Part shown: piece by piece, positions 44,711 to 54,468 of the stretch
Position numbering within the stretch: the stretch's first letter is position 1
How the letters are laid out: each line of letters begins with the position of its first letter
NCBI GenBank assembly: GCA_049889815.1
Contig: JBMHCR010000006.1
Span: forward strand, 1-64,000
Source of the DNA: JBPOFY01 sp049889815
Lineage (GTDB): Bacteria; Verrucomicrobiota; Verrucomicrobiia; Opitutales; Coraliomargaritaceae
DNA: 64,000 nucleotides
Direction: 5' to 3'
Program-made: the position numbers and the translations under genes
The notes under the pieces: generated by a model
Seen by the model: only the letters and a program-made list of their open reading frames with translations
What the model was told of the DNA's origin: nothing
Databases searched by the model: none

Positions 44711-45286
44711 CTACAGCTTCAGGAAGTTTTCGAGCATGTGCATGCCGCCGTTGCCGCCGTCGTCTGTTGCGATGGACTCGGGATGAAACTGCACGCCCCA
44801 GACGGGGAGGTCTTTGTGCGCGAGGCCCATGATTTCGCCCTCGGCTGTTTCGGCAGTCACTTCCAAGCAATCGGGTAGGGTTTCGCGCTCGACGATGAGC
44901 GAGTGGTAGCGCGTGGCAGTCATCGGGTTGGGTAGACCAGCAAAGATGTCGGTATCGCTGTGTGTGACGGGCGAGGTCTTGCCGTGCATGAGGCGATCCG
45001 CGCGGACGACTTTGCCGCCGAAGTGTTGACCGATACTTTGGTGCCCGAGGCAAACGCCGAGAAGTGGCTTTTTGCCGGCGAAAGCTGCAATTATCTCGAG
45101 GCTCACGCCCGCCTCTGTCGGGGAGCAGGGACCGGGCGAGATCATCACGCGGTCGGGGTTGAGCTCGAGTGCTTCATCGACGGTGATCGCGTTGTTGCGA
45201 TAGACCTGCTGCTCCACACCCAGCTGACCAAAGTATTGAACCAGGTTGTAGGTGAAGGAGTCGAAATTATCGATTACGAGAAGCAT
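44711..45286 (-). CDS. trpG: Anthranilate synthase component II (glutamine amidotransferase)
   Basis: TrpG supplies ammonia to TrpE. The class I amidotransferase has VIDNFDSFTYNLVQYFG, ISPGPCSPTEAG, LLGVCLGHQ with catalytic Cys79, and VQFHPESI with the His-Glu pair. The length is 191 residues. Such subunits often serve both TrpE and PabB. It follows trpB by 37 nt on the same strand. Confidence 0.93.
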   Translation of the reverse strand: MLLVIDNFDSFTYNLVQYFGQLGVEQQVYRNNAITVDEALELNPDRVMISPGPCSPTEAGVSLEIIAAFAGKKPLLGVCLGHQSIGQHFGGKVVRADRLMHGKTSPVTHSDTDIFAGLPNPMTATRYHSLIVERETLPDCLEVTAETAEGEIMGLAHKDLPVWGVQFHPESIATDDGGNGGMHMLENFLKL

Positions 45287-45323
45287 TCAGGTTCCAGAGT
45301 GAGGGTAAAAATGGAAAGTGTTT

Positions 45324-46550
45324 TTAAGGCTGCTCTCCCAGAACACGTGCGGCTTCTTGCACATCTTTGTCGCCGCGTCCGCTGAGGTTACCGATGATGA
45401 TTTGATCCGGTGACATCTCACGGGCACGCTGCATGATGTATGCGATTCCGTGGGAGGTTTCGAGTGCAGGAACGATCCCTTCGATTGCGCACAGTCCCTT
45501 AAATGCGTTGAGTGCTTCTGTGTCGCTCGCGTAGCCGAAATGGATACGACCTTGCTCTTTGTAATATGCGTGCTCAGGGCCAACGGCGGCGTAGTCGAGA
45601 CCAGCAGAGACTGAGTGAGTAAGGTCAATCTGCCCTTCTGCATCTTGAAGGATCCAGGTCTTAGCTCCTTGTAGCACTCCGAGTTCACCGCCTTCAAAGC
45701 GGGCGGCATGGTGACCGCGGCTTATCTCGCGTCCGCCGGCTTCGACGCCAGTGAGTTTGACCTCAAGGTCTTTTAGGAAAGCAAAGAAGATGCCGATTGC
45801 ATTGGAACCACCGCCGACACAGGCGGCGACTTCGTCTGGCAGGCGACCTTCTTTCTTGAGAATTTGGCGGCGGCACTCTTCGCCGATCACGCGGTGGAAA
45901 TCGCGCACCATCATTGGGAAGGGGTGCGAGCCGAGCGCAGAACCAATAATATAATGGGTGGTACGGACGTTGGTCACCCAGTCGCGCATAGCTTCGTTTA
46001 CGGCTTCCTTGAGTGTTTTCTGACCGGCAGATACGCCGCGAACTTCGGCGCCGCAGAGTTGCATACGATAGACATTGAGCGACTGGCGGCGCATGTCTTC
46101 TTCGCCCATGTAGATCACACACTCGAAACCCATCTTGGCGCACATGGCAGCGGTGGCGATGCCGTGTTGGCCAGCGCCGGTTTCGGCGATGATCCGGCGC
46201 TTGCCCATACGCTTGGCTAGGAGCGCCTGGCCGAGTGCGTTGTTGATTTTGTGCGCACCAGTGTGGAGTAAATCTTCGCGCTTGAGGTAGATTTTGGCCC
46301 CACCACAGTACTCGGTGAGTCGCTCGGCGAAATAAAGATTAGTCGGTCGGCCCGCGAATTCGCGGAGATGGTAGTCGAGATCTTTCTGAAATTCGGGATC
46401 TTTGCGTGCTTCATGGTAGGCCTCGGTGAGCTCAAAGAGCGGAGTCATCAAAGTCTCTGGCACATACATGCCTCCGTAGGCGCCGAAGTGTCCGCGCTCG
46501 TCCGGGAGGCTGAGCGGATCCAGTTCAAGATCAGTTGTCGCATTTTGCAT
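45324..46550 (-). CDS. trpB: Tryptophan synthase beta subunit
   Basis: TrpB makes tryptophan from indole and serine with PLP. The PLP lysine is Lys101 in HTGAHKINNALGQ, and GGGSNAIG binds the cofactor phosphate. The N-terminus GHFGAYGGMYVPETL and 408-residue length are those of TrpB1. No trpA lies next to it in the window. It probably forms a kdsB-trpB-trpG transcription unit. Confidence 0.97.
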   Translation of the reverse strand: MQNATTDLELDPLSLPDERGHFGAYGGMYVPETLMTPLFELTEAYHEARKDPEFQKDLDYHLREFAGRPTNLYFAERLTEYCGGAKIYLKREDLLHTGAHKINNALGQALLAKRMGKRRIIAETGAGQHGIATAAMCAKMGFECVIYMGEEDMRRQSLNVYRMQLCGAEVRGVSAGQKTLKEAVNEAMRDWVTNVRTTHYIIGSALGSHPFPMMVRDFHRVIGEECRRQILKKEGRLPDEVAACVGGGSNAIGIFFAFLKDLEVKLTGVEAGGREISRGHHAARFEGGELGVLQGAKTWILQDAEGQIDLTHSVSAGLDYAAVGPEHAYYKEQGRIHFGYASDTEALNAFKGLCAIEGIVPALETSHGIAYIMQRAREMSPDQIIIGNLSGRGDKDVQEAARVLGEQP

Positions 46551-46607
46551 ATGAGAATACGGTTGCGGGCAGTGCGCTTTGTCAAGCTGGCAGTCCCTTC
46601 TTGCTGG

Positions 46608-47354
46608 CTAGGGGAGGCGCGCTTCAAATTCGGCAACATCCTCTGGGGCGTCGATCCCGATGGTCGCTTCGTCGGTGATGCCGACGTGAATGCGGTAACC
46701 GTGCTCCATCGCGCGGAGTTGTTCGAGCTTTTCGATTTGCTCAAGGAAGCCTGGCTCAAGTGAAGAGAATGCTGTGAGGAATTCGGCCTTGTAAGCGTAA
46801 AGCCCGAGGTGGCGGTAGCAGGGGTTGGTGGAGAGCCAACTGGCATCCACCTCGCCACGGGAGTCGCGCGCAAAAGGAATCGGTGAGCGGGAAAAATACA
46901 GAGCGTAACCTTGGCGGTCGCGCACGACCTTGACCTGATTCGGATTGGCAAAGTCCTCTGGGCGTTCGAATGGGATGGCGAGCGTCGACATCGCAGCTTC
47001 ACCCTCGAGCCCTTTGGCGAGTGCACGGATTTGCTCGCCGGTGACGAGTGGCTCATCGCCCTGTACATTGATCACTGCCGATGCGCCGACCTCTGCGTTT
47101 GCCTCGGCTAGGCGGTCGGTGCCGCTGGGATGGTCTGCGCGCGTGCGCACCACTGCACAGCCCACGTTTTCGAGGCAGCTTTGTAGGGCATCGTCATCGA
47201 CTGCGAAGTAGAGGGGGAACTCCGGGGCAACTTGGCGAATCCGCTCGGCGGTCCAAACGATGACCGGTTTGCCGCGTACCTCATGGAGCAGCTTACAAGG
47301 AAAGCGGGTGGATGCGAGACGTGCGGGCACAATTATGGATGGTGTCTTTGACAT
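46608..47354 (-). CDS. kdsB: 3-deoxy-manno-octulosonate cytidylyltransferase
   Basis: KdsB activates Kdo as CMP-Kdo for lipopolysaccharide core synthesis. It has IIVPARLASTRFPCKLLHEV, RTRADHPSGTDRLAEA, INVQGDEPLV and HLGLYAYKAEFL. I chose the ATG at 47354 (248 residues); up to six extra residues could be read from 47372. It indicates an outer membrane with Kdo-containing LPS. It lies 57 nt upstream of trpB. Confidence 0.95.
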   Translation of the reverse strand: MSKTPSIIVPARLASTRFPCKLLHEVRGKPVIVWTAERIRQVAPEFPLYFAVDDDALQSCLENVGCAVVRTRADHPSGTDRLAEANAEVGASAVINVQGDEPLVTGEQIRALAKGLEGEAAMSTLAIPFERPEDFANPNQVKVVRDRQGYALYFSRSPIPFARDSRGEVDASWLSTNPCYRHLGLYAYKAEFLTAFSSLEPGFLEQIEKLEQLRAMEHGYRIHVGITDEATIGIDAPEDVAEFEARLP

Positions 47355-47384
47355 TTGGGTGTCCATCATCATGAAAGATCAGAA

Positions 47385-47705
47385 ATGAACAAGGAAATCA
47401 GTGCAGGTGAGGCGGCAAAATTAAAGGAATTTGCTGAAGGTGTGACCTTCCTAGATGTGCGCGAGGATGAAGAAGTGGCCATCTGCCGAATCGAGGGTGC
47501 TTTGCACATTCCCATGGGGCAGATTCCGGAGCGCTTTGGCTCGTTGCCAAAAGAGGGCCAGCTCGTGGTTTATTGCCATCATGGTATGCGCAGTTTGAAT
47601 GTTTGCCAGTATCTTGAAGCAAGGGGTTTTACCAACACGATTAATCTTGGTGGAGGCATCCACGCCTGGGCGCTCCAAATAGATTCAGAGATGGTGCGCT
47701 ACTAG
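47385..47705 (+). CDS. Rhodanese-like domain protein
   Basis: The 106-residue single rhodanese domain has TFLDVREDEEVAICRIEGA and HIPMGQIPERFG, then the active-site loop VYCHHGMRS with Cys64. Such domains transfer or sense sulfane sulphur; the physiological acceptor is unknown. The ATG at 47385 gives the normal start; an upstream in-frame start overlaps kdsB. It is divergent from kdsB by about 30 nt. Confidence 0.9.
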   Translation: MNKEISAGEAAKLKEFAEGVTFLDVREDEEVAICRIEGALHIPMGQIPERFGSLPKEGQLVVYCHHGMRSLNVCQYLEARGFTNTINLGGGIHAWALQIDSEMVRY

Positions 47706-48048
47706 TTGTGCGGGAATCGGGAGAGTACTCTGAATGTTGTTGTGGATATCATTTATCGAGCAGCGCATTGGGCACGATTTCAAACAGGTTCCCACGGTTG
47801 GGCCCTAATCGAATTCACCGTTTCAGAGTCCAAATCGACATACACGATTGGGGCGCTCGATGAGAGTGTACCTCGAGCTAGATTGCTCCACCTCAAAGTC
47901 TCCTACTCGAGGCCGTCCAATCGTCCGGTTAGCAGCAGACCAAGCCAAATAATTAAGGAACCGATCAACAAATTACAGGCCGGCTTCGCTCACCTGAAGG
48001 CGGTCTATTAGACGCTTAACTTTGGATGTTCTCGAAAAAAACTAAGCC
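47706..48048. other. Intergenic region without a recognisable gene
   Basis: A 101-codon frame follows the rhodanese stop on the plus strand, but its composition (Ser/Arg-rich, no domain-like pattern) and lack of a start signal argue against a gene. I see no terminator, repeat or RNA gene in this stretch. Confidence 0.5.
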
Positions 48049-48960
48049 TCAGAAAAGGTCGACTTCGTCATCGGAAGGAGGTCCCGCCACCCCTTTAAAT
48101 GGAGTGACAAGACTCGCACGAGGAGCGTATTGAATAATTACAGGAAGCGAAGTTTCTATGCGAGCGTCCTCTACGCCGTCGGGACCTGTCGTGTTTTCGC
48201 TTACTGAGTTTAACAGCAACTTTGTCGCAGCAAGAAAGTCCATTTCTGACAAGTTCATCTTCGTGATTGCTGCGCTGCGGAGGGCGTGGTCTTCCATTTG
48301 TTCTTCGCCATCAGGGTTGATTTGAGCGATCTCGACGTACGGAGTCAGGGCCGAACCCCCGCCAGTGATTTGCTGGCCTGCACGAATCGTAAATGTGCGA
48401 TCCATAAAATCGACGAATTCGACCATACCTTGAAAACAGTAGATATTGAAGCCGTGAGTGCGTTGGCGGGCGTTTTTGGTGAGCGCAATCATCCAAATCG
48501 CTTCGTTGTATGAAGAGAAACGACCGACTGGAGATTCTAAGACAAATTGCGAGGCTGGCTGCAACTTACTTTGATCCACGAACAATCTGCCGGCTCGGAT
48601 GTTCAGGATCATTCGACTTTTTCCGGGCTCAAGTTCACTGGAAAGCCATTCGCTGGATAGGTCGCCCTCTTGTTCGAAGCGCTCGATTGCGAAAAAGCCT
48701 GGACCTCCAAAGTCGAGCACCACGCCATTGGATGTCAACATCGTTACGATACCGGGTTGCTTAGCTTCGGTTACAAGTAATCCCGGAATGTATTGCGGTA
48801 AATTAGAAATGTCGGCGGGTCGTTCGGCTCCCATTTCGAAGAGTTCAATTCCTTCATCGAGTGTGCAAATCGCAATCGATCCTTGCTTCCATGGTTCTGC
48901 CAACGTGGGAGCAGTGAGTGCCACAAGTACAGGTAGTAGGTATTTTATCCAAGGTTGCAT
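48049..48960 (-). CDS. Secreted FecR-domain-like protein
   Basis: This 303-residue protein has a signal peptide (YLLPVLVALTAPTLAEP). A beta-rich FecR-like domain follows, with LLVTEAKQPGIVTMLTSNGV, LDFGGPGFFAIERFEQ, GRLFVDQSKL and SPVGRFSSYNEAIWMIA. An acidic tail ends EVDLF. Secreted FecR-like proteins are frequent in Verrucomicrobiota, without an attached sigma factor. The role is unknown. It lies 12 nt downstream of the O-antigen-ligase-like gene and is probably co-transcribed with it. Confidence 0.75.
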   Translation of the reverse strand: MQPWIKYLLPVLVALTAPTLAEPWKQGSIAICTLDEGIELFEMGAERPADISNLPQYIPGLLVTEAKQPGIVTMLTSNGVVLDFGGPGFFAIERFEQEGDLSSEWLSSELEPGKSRMILNIRAGRLFVDQSKLQPASQFVLESPVGRFSSYNEAIWMIALTKNARQRTHGFNIYCFQGMVEFVDFMDRTFTIRAGQQITGGGSALTPYVEIAQINPDGEEQMEDHALRSAAITKMNLSEMDFLAATKLLLNSVSENTTGPDGVEDARIETSLPVIIQYAPRASLVTPFKGVAGPPSDDEVDLF

Positions 48961-48972
48961 GGTCTGATAGGC

Positions 48973-50925
48973 TTAAAGGATCAGTAGCTTTTGGTGTAAC
49001 TGCCGTGCGGCCTCATTGTTCGGATTTAGATCGAGCGCGTGGTTGACGCTTCGCAGAGCGTCATTGAGGGATTCGGGGTCATTGCTGAGGTAGGCCGCCC
49101 AATAGTAATGAACGTTGCTGTTGTTGGGGGCGAGTTCGAGCGCATGAATGAGTGCATCTTTGGCGGAATCAGGTTTTCCGCGAAGCGCGTAGGCGACACC
49201 TAATTGGGCCCATGCTTCCGCGTTGGTGGGCGAAAGCTCAGTAGCTTGTTTTGCTGCGTTCACAGCAGACTCGGCGTAGGCGCCGTAATCTCCTGGGGAC
49301 TCATAGTACCGTTGGCATTGGGCGATGCTGATACCCAGCAGGACATCGACGTTCTCTGGGTCGACTAGTTGCGCGTTCTGCAAGCCTTCAATGATTTTTA
49401 GCAGCAGACTTTGGTCTCCTGAGATGTGTGCACCTTTTGTGATGAGGTGGTCGAGCCGTTGACGCAACTCAAGCTCTTTTGCGTGTGCCTCTAATCGTAG
49501 ACCTGCCTGTGCGAAAAGAACCAGTGCGAGCACGACTCCACTGCTCGCGTAGCAGTAAAGAAAAGGAGCCGATCGTGGGAGTTTGAGGCTGCGCTTCGTG
49601 CTCGATTTCACGATGATCGTGAAGAATAAAAGTCCATAGAAAGTGAGTGCGGGAACGTAAAAAATGAAATTACAAAAGGCGCAGAATAGAAAAATGATAA
49701 AGGAAGCAATCCCCAGAGAAAGGAAGAGCTTCTGAGTTGGCATCACCGCAGTTTTTCGGTTTTCCCGTTTCACTCTAGAGGGCTCGGCTTGCCAGCGCGT
49801 GATGCCCCTTAGCAGCACGAAAGCGATCGGCCCGAGCAGCAAGATGAGCCCGATCCCACCATATTGTGTGAGCACGAGGATAAAGTCGTTGTGCGGGGAC
49901 TGCGCGATGCGATCAAAATTGATTTCAGGGCTTTGCGCAAAGGCGTGGCTGAAGGCGCCGCCGCCAACTCCCATGAGTGGAGCGTCTTTTAGCAGTGTAA
50001 CCGCTCCGGCCCACAATTCTAAGCGGACTCCCTCGCCTTGAGACGTGGCGGCTTTCTCAAGGTTGGCGCCGAAGCTAGGATGGAGAAGTGCCATTAAAGC
50101 AATAACAGAGACTAGACTGCTTAAGCCGATAAGGAGAAAGAGGATCTTTGCTTTCAGACCTTTGAAGCTTAGCAAGGAGACGACGATGACGACAGGCACC
50201 AAGACAAATAGCGGCCAAAATAGCTTTGTCATTGCGAGCGCGAGGATGAACATGATTGAGACATAGCCTGCGAAGACTCGCAGGATAGTCGGCAACCGCG
50301 GAACAATTGTTGCGATCAAGAATGCCGGCAGCAGGATCAGCAGAAACGTTGCGAAAGAATTTGGATCTGCGAAAGAGCCGGTCGCTTGGCCCAAGAAGTC
50401 GGGACTCAGTTGTATGCTATGCTCCGCGAGAGAATCAGCTATTTTCTTTGGGTTTTGGAAGAACTGATAGAAACCGACAGCGATAGCATACGCTCCGGCG
50501 CTCAACGAGATAAGCACCAGAGCCCATAAATGGGCTCGTGTTCGGACGTTGTTGACTGAGACCCAGAACAAAATGAAAGCCTCGATCGCATAGATCAGCT
50601 CAATGCGCCCAAGCCAGAGAGTTGGGCTGCGTGATTCGACGTTTATCCAAGCCCAAAAAAGGAACGGCAGGAAGAGTAAGGGACTTAAACTCATGTGCTT
50701 AGCCTCGTTTTTCTCCACGACAAGCCAGATGCCGTGCAAAATGAGCAGTAGCATAAACAGCGGGAGCAGGGCCACATGTGTGTCGGCACGAACGCCACCC
50801 AGAGAGGCAGTAAACAAAGCAATGATCCCGCCGAGGCAGAAAGTGATTAGCCAGTCAAAAAAATTGCCCCAGGTCAATTGACCGAAATATTTGATGTGGC
50901 CGGATCTACTTATCAGAGGAGGCAT
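48973..50925 (-). CDS. O-antigen ligase/polymerase family membrane protein with TPR
   Basis: The 650-residue protein has about 12 membrane helices. The Wzy_C loop is visible as MGVGGGAFSHAFAQSPEIN with the following QSPHNDFILVLTQYGGIGL. A C-terminal soluble TPR domain begins near residue 520, with EAWAQLGVAYALRGKPDSA and ALELAPNNSNVHYYWA. Family members join or polymerise surface polysaccharides, and some glycosylate proteins. The substrate is unknown. It heads a two-gene unit with the FecR-like gene. The 267-nt gap to the ABC operon shows nothing clear. Confidence 0.85.
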   Translation of the reverse strand: MPPLISRSGHIKYFGQLTWGNFFDWLITFCLGGIIALFTASLGGVRADTHVALLPLFMLLLILHGIWLVVEKNEAKHMSLSPLLFLPFLFWAWINVESRSPTLWLGRIELIYAIEAFILFWVSVNNVRTRAHLWALVLISLSAGAYAIAVGFYQFFQNPKKIADSLAEHSIQLSPDFLGQATGSFADPNSFATFLLILLPAFLIATIVPRLPTILRVFAGYVSIMFILALAMTKLFWPLFVLVPVVIVVSLLSFKGLKAKILFLLIGLSSLVSVIALMALLHPSFGANLEKAATSQGEGVRLELWAGAVTLLKDAPLMGVGGGAFSHAFAQSPEINFDRIAQSPHNDFILVLTQYGGIGLILLLGPIAFVLLRGITRWQAEPSRVKRENRKTAVMPTQKLFLSLGIASFIIFLFCAFCNFIFYVPALTFYGLLFFTIIVKSSTKRSLKLPRSAPFLYCYASSGVVLALVLFAQAGLRLEAHAKELELRQRLDHLITKGAHISGDQSLLLKIIEGLQNAQLVDPENVDVLLGISIAQCQRYYESPGDYGAYAESAVNAAKQATELSPTNAEAWAQLGVAYALRGKPDSAKDALIHALELAPNNSNVHYYWAAYLSNDPESLNDALRSVNHALDLNPNNEAARQLHQKLLIL

Positions 50926-51192
50926 GTTGGTTTCGGGGTTTCTCCATTGAGGATGGTCGAGCGAATGCAGTTAGCAGCAGTGTTAATGCGAATTTACACG
51001 CGGTCCGGTTATGAAGCGTTGAAAGTTTGTTATCTTTGATAGAGGACAGGCAAGCCCTTAAACCAATCGATTCTGCGAACTGAATGAAACGAGTTGCCTC
51101 ACGCGGAGTCATAGTTGATTTGCCTTAAAGTGCATTTTGCCTAAAAATTTTTACTGTGCATTCCCAAACAAGATCGTACAAATCAGAACTGC

Positions 51193-52218
51193 ATGGAATC
51201 CATCCCCAGTATACGCGTTGAGAACTTAACCCGTCAATACGGCGCAATCACTGCTATCCAGAATGTCAGCTTCACTGTGAATCGCGGGGAGGTTGTCGGT
51301 TTCCTTGGACCTAATGGCGCAGGAAAGAGCACGACTATGCGCATTTTGTCTGGTATTATGAGCGCTACTTCCGGTTCCGCTTGGGTCGGTGGAGTATGCG
51401 TAGCGCAGAGCCCGCACGAGGTGAAACGTAAAATTGGCTACATGCCTGAGAACAATCCGTTGCCCGACGATATGCGGGTGGTTGAGTATTTACGGTTCAG
51501 AGCGCGTTTGAAGGAAGTGCCCGGACATAGGCTTCGCTCTGTTGTGCAGGAAGTTATGGATATCTGCGACCTCGCGCGCACCGCCCGTCGAAAGATCATT
51601 GGTACTCTTTCAAAGGGCTTTCGCCAACGCGTTGGCATTGCAGACGCCCTTCTCGGTGATCCTGAAGTGATCATCATGGACGAGCCAACAATCGGCCTCG
51701 ATCCGCACCAAATTCAAGGTATCCGCGCCCTAATCAACAACTTGCGCGGCAAGTTAACCGTGGTGCTTTCCAGTCACATCCTGCCCGAGATAGAGCGTTC
51801 CTGCGACCGCGTAATCATAGTCAATCGCGGCCGAGTGGTCGCCAGTGGCACAAGCGATGATTTGCGGAAAGAGTTCTTACCTGGCAATCGTTTTGAGATT
51901 GAAACCGATTGCGATGAGGCTGTGCTGATTGCGGCGCTGGCGTCCAATGAGGTCGAGTGCGAAGTCATCGATCAACAACAGCTTGGTGATTCGATTAACA
52001 AATATACTGTGCTGGTAGATGGTGAGGGTGACCTTGGGCCGCAATTGATTCAGAGCCTTGGTTCTTACGCCGATTTAAAGCTCCATGGGCTGGCACCGCG
52101 AGTACCGAACTTAGAGGAGATTTTTCTGGCTGCGACCAAGCGCTCTTGGGAGGAGACTATAGACAGTAAGCCAAAAGCTGTAAAAGAGGCACCACAGGTA
52201 TCCCACACTTCTACATGA
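51193..52218 (+). CDS. ABC transporter ATPase, GldA-like
   Basis: This 341-residue ATPase has Walker A GPNGAGKST (39-47), Walker B VIIMDEP (159-165) and the signature LSKGFRQRVG, where Lys replaces the usual second Gly. A C-terminal accessory domain of about 100 residues follows. It belongs with GldA/NatA-type exporters. It opens a tightly packed five-gene operon whose permease and GldG-like protein match the GldAFG arrangement of Bacteroidota. The transported substrate is unknown. Confidence 0.9.
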   Translation: MESIPSIRVENLTRQYGAITAIQNVSFTVNRGEVVGFLGPNGAGKSTTMRILSGIMSATSGSAWVGGVCVAQSPHEVKRKIGYMPENNPLPDDMRVVEYLRFRARLKEVPGHRLRSVVQEVMDICDLARTARRKIIGTLSKGFRQRVGIADALLGDPEVIIMDEPTIGLDPHQIQGIRALINNLRGKLTVVLSSHILPEIERSCDRVIIVNRGRVVASGTSDDLRKEFLPGNRFEIETDCDEAVLIAALASNEVECEVIDQQQLGDSINKYTVLVDGEGDLGPQLIQSLGSYADLKLHGLAPRVPNLEEIFLAATKRSWEETIDSKPKAVKEAPQVSHTST

Positions 52219-52979
52219 AACATTTCATCATACTTTTGAAGCACGAACTGCGCATGCTGTTGATTAGCCCACCCACCTATATCGCTGCGGTATTGTTTCT
52301 TACACTCATGGGCTTTCTTTACTGGGCGATCATGCGCGGTATGGTAAATGCGCCTGCCGATGTGTTACCTTCCGTGCAATTTTTTAGTGTGTTTTGGATC
52401 CCTGTATTCTTTATGGTGCCTCTGTTGACAATGCGAAGCATTGCGGGAGAGCGAAGTATTGGCACGCTGGATACGTTGATGACAACGCCGACTTCGCGTT
52501 TCGCCGTTGTCACGAGTAAGTTTGCGGGAGCTTACATCTTTTATATGCTGCTATGGTTGGTCACCTTGGGTTTTCCCATTATTACTGCGAAATTATATCC
52601 GCAGGCGGCCTCGAGCGGAGCGCTATTGGAGCCAGCATCTCTTATCGGTAGTTATCTCTTTTTGGCGGTAAGTGGTTTACTGTTTGTCGCAATCGGGATT
52701 TTCGCAAGTAGCATCACTCGGAGTCAACTAGTTGCAGGAATGCTGTCCTTTACAACCCTGTTCCTAGTTATCGTTGGAGGGCAACAACTCGGGAATATCT
52801 CCAACAACAGCGCGGAACTGGTTTCTTGGTTGGATACGACGGTGAATTACCTTCAAATCTTCCAGCATCTTGATGATTTCTCGCGCGGCATTATTGATAC
52901 GCGGCCCTTCTTTTATTATACAAGCACTGCTGGGCTTCTTCTCGGCTTGTCCACTTTGGTGATCGAAGCCAAAGCATAG
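52215..52979 (+). CDS. ABC transporter permease, GldF-like
   Basis: The 254-residue ABC-2 permease has six membrane helices. It begins FIILLKHELRMLLISPPTYI and has the conserved RSIAGERSIGTLDTLMTTP, typical of GldF/NosY permeases. The ATG overlaps the ATPase stop by 4 nt, so the two are translationally coupled. Confidence 0.9.
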   Translation: MKHFIILLKHELRMLLISPPTYIAAVLFLTLMGFLYWAIMRGMVNAPADVLPSVQFFSVFWIPVFFMVPLLTMRSIAGERSIGTLDTLMTTPTSRFAVVTSKFAGAYIFYMLLWLVTLGFPIITAKLYPQAASSGALLEPASLIGSYLFLAVSGLLFVAIGIFASSITRSQLVAGMLSFTTLFLVIVGGQQLGNISNNSAELVSWLDTTVNYLQIFQHLDDFSRGIIDTRPFFYYTSTAGLLLGLSTLVIEAKA

Positions 52980-52981
52980 TT

Positions 52982-54463
52982 ATGCAAGTCAGCCGTTTTA
53001 ACGAATTTCGCACCACGCGCCGCTTTCGAGCGATCAATCGTATTGTGCAAATAATCTTTGGGCTGAGCCTTCTGTTCGCCCTCAACTATCTGGCGGCAAC
53101 CTACTTTAAGCGGATCGATTTGACTGAGTCCGGCACTTACACCCTCGCACCTGAATCGAAAGCGTACTTGCGAGAACTCGAATCGCCGATCGAGATTATT
53201 GTCACGATTCCTCAGGATCCAGATGTCCCTGAGCTCTTGCAGATTCACCAACACTTGCGTAAACTTTTCCGCGAGTATGAGGCTGCGGGTATGCGCGATG
53301 GCACCGCTTTTGTGAAGGTCGAGTTTGTTGACATTTATCGGCAACGTAAACGTGCCCAAGAGTTGGCCAATACCTATAAGCTGACAGAAGAGAATATCAT
53401 CTTGGTCGCTATGGGTGATCGAACAAAAGAAGTGAGGCAGGCTGATTTGTTTGAGGTGAGCGAAAACCAGATCATGGGTTTTCGGGGCGAAAAAGCGATC
53501 ACCTCTGCGATCATCGATGTGGCAACCAAGAAAACAGATAAAATCTATTTCCTTGTTGGGCATGGTGAGATGCGTCTTGACGATGTGGACCCATTGCGTG
53601 GCTTGTCCCAACTTGAGAGCTTTCTTCGTGAGCGAAACTATGTGCTAGCCACTTTAGATTTAGCCGTGAATGAGAAGGTCCCGGAAGACGCAGATTTGGT
53701 AGTCGTGCCTTCTCCCCAAGCGAGTTTGCTTCCTGAAGAAGTTGAGAAGCTTCGCCGATACATGAGTGAGCGTAATGGCCGCATGATTGTACTGATTGAT
53801 CCGGGCCGACGTCATGGCATGGATGAGCTTTTCTATGATTGGGGTGTTCTCGCAGATGACATGGCAGTGATTGATGAAGGGCCGGATTTTCGGGCGCAGG
53901 GCGGAGACCTGATTATACGCCGCTTTGCGGAGCATCCAATCACGGACTTGTTGGTAGAGTATCAAATTACTGCCCTGTTCGGCCTGCCCCGGCCGGTTCG
54001 CACAGATCCTGGCTCGCTCAGCGACGAACGCTTGAAGGTGGAGCAGATCGTCGGCACTTCCGACCAAAGTTGGGGTGAACGTGATTATCGTACACAGAAA
54101 ATGCTTCAATATGATGCGGGTCGCGATCTTCCAGGACCGATCAGTATCGCCACTGTATCGACCCGCAGCGCTGGTTTGGAGCTTGGCATCAATATCCCAG
54201 GTGGCCGCTTTGTTGCCTTTGGAAATTCTGATTTTATCTCGAATAACCGTCTGCGTGCTTTCGGTAATCGCACTTTGTTTTTCAACTCAATTAACTGGTC
54301 GCTATCCAAGAACAGTCTGCTCAGTATCGCTACACGGCCCTTGGAAAGTTATCAGATAGTCATGAGTCAGAATGATCTTCAGCGTGCCCTGATTTATTTT
54401 GGGATCCTTCCGGCTGTTGCTGCGATCATGGGCACTTTTGTTTTTCTCATTCGTCGTCGCTAG
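52982..54463 (+). CDS. GldG-like ABC auxiliary protein
   Basis: This 493-residue protein has one membrane helix near each end (about residues 24-44 and 468-488). The large periplasmic region has RIDLTESGTYTLAPESKAYL, EKAITSAIIDVATKKTDKI, YFLVGHGEMR and VLIDPGRRHGMDELF. This is the ABC_transp_aux/GldG family, which in Flavobacterium is part of the Gld gliding machinery but is also common in non-gliding bacteria. It follows the permease by 2 nt. Confidence 0.9.
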   Translation: MQVSRFNEFRTTRRFRAINRIVQIIFGLSLLFALNYLAATYFKRIDLTESGTYTLAPESKAYLRELESPIEIIVTIPQDPDVPELLQIHQHLRKLFREYEAAGMRDGTAFVKVEFVDIYRQRKRAQELANTYKLTEENIILVAMGDRTKEVRQADLFEVSENQIMGFRGEKAITSAIIDVATKKTDKIYFLVGHGEMRLDDVDPLRGLSQLESFLRERNYVLATLDLAVNEKVPEDADLVVVPSPQASLLPEEVEKLRRYMSERNGRMIVLIDPGRRHGMDELFYDWGVLADDMAVIDEGPDFRAQGGDLIIRRFAEHPITDLLVEYQITALFGLPRPVRTDPGSLSDERLKVEQIVGTSDQSWGERDYRTQKMLQYDAGRDLPGPISIATVSTRSAGLELGINIPGGRFVAFGNSDFISNNRLRAFGNRTLFFNSINWSLSKNSLLSIATRPLESYQIVMSQNDLQRALIYFGILPAVAAIMGTFVFLIRRR

Positions 54464-54468
54464 ATATA

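Noticed and set aside
47706..48011. 101-codon frame after the rhodanese gene
   Set aside because: No plausible start signal or family pattern; treated as intergenic.
50906..51112. 68-codon minus-strand frame upstream of the O-antigen-ligase gene
   Set aside because: Overlaps the start of the ligase gene, no recognisable features.
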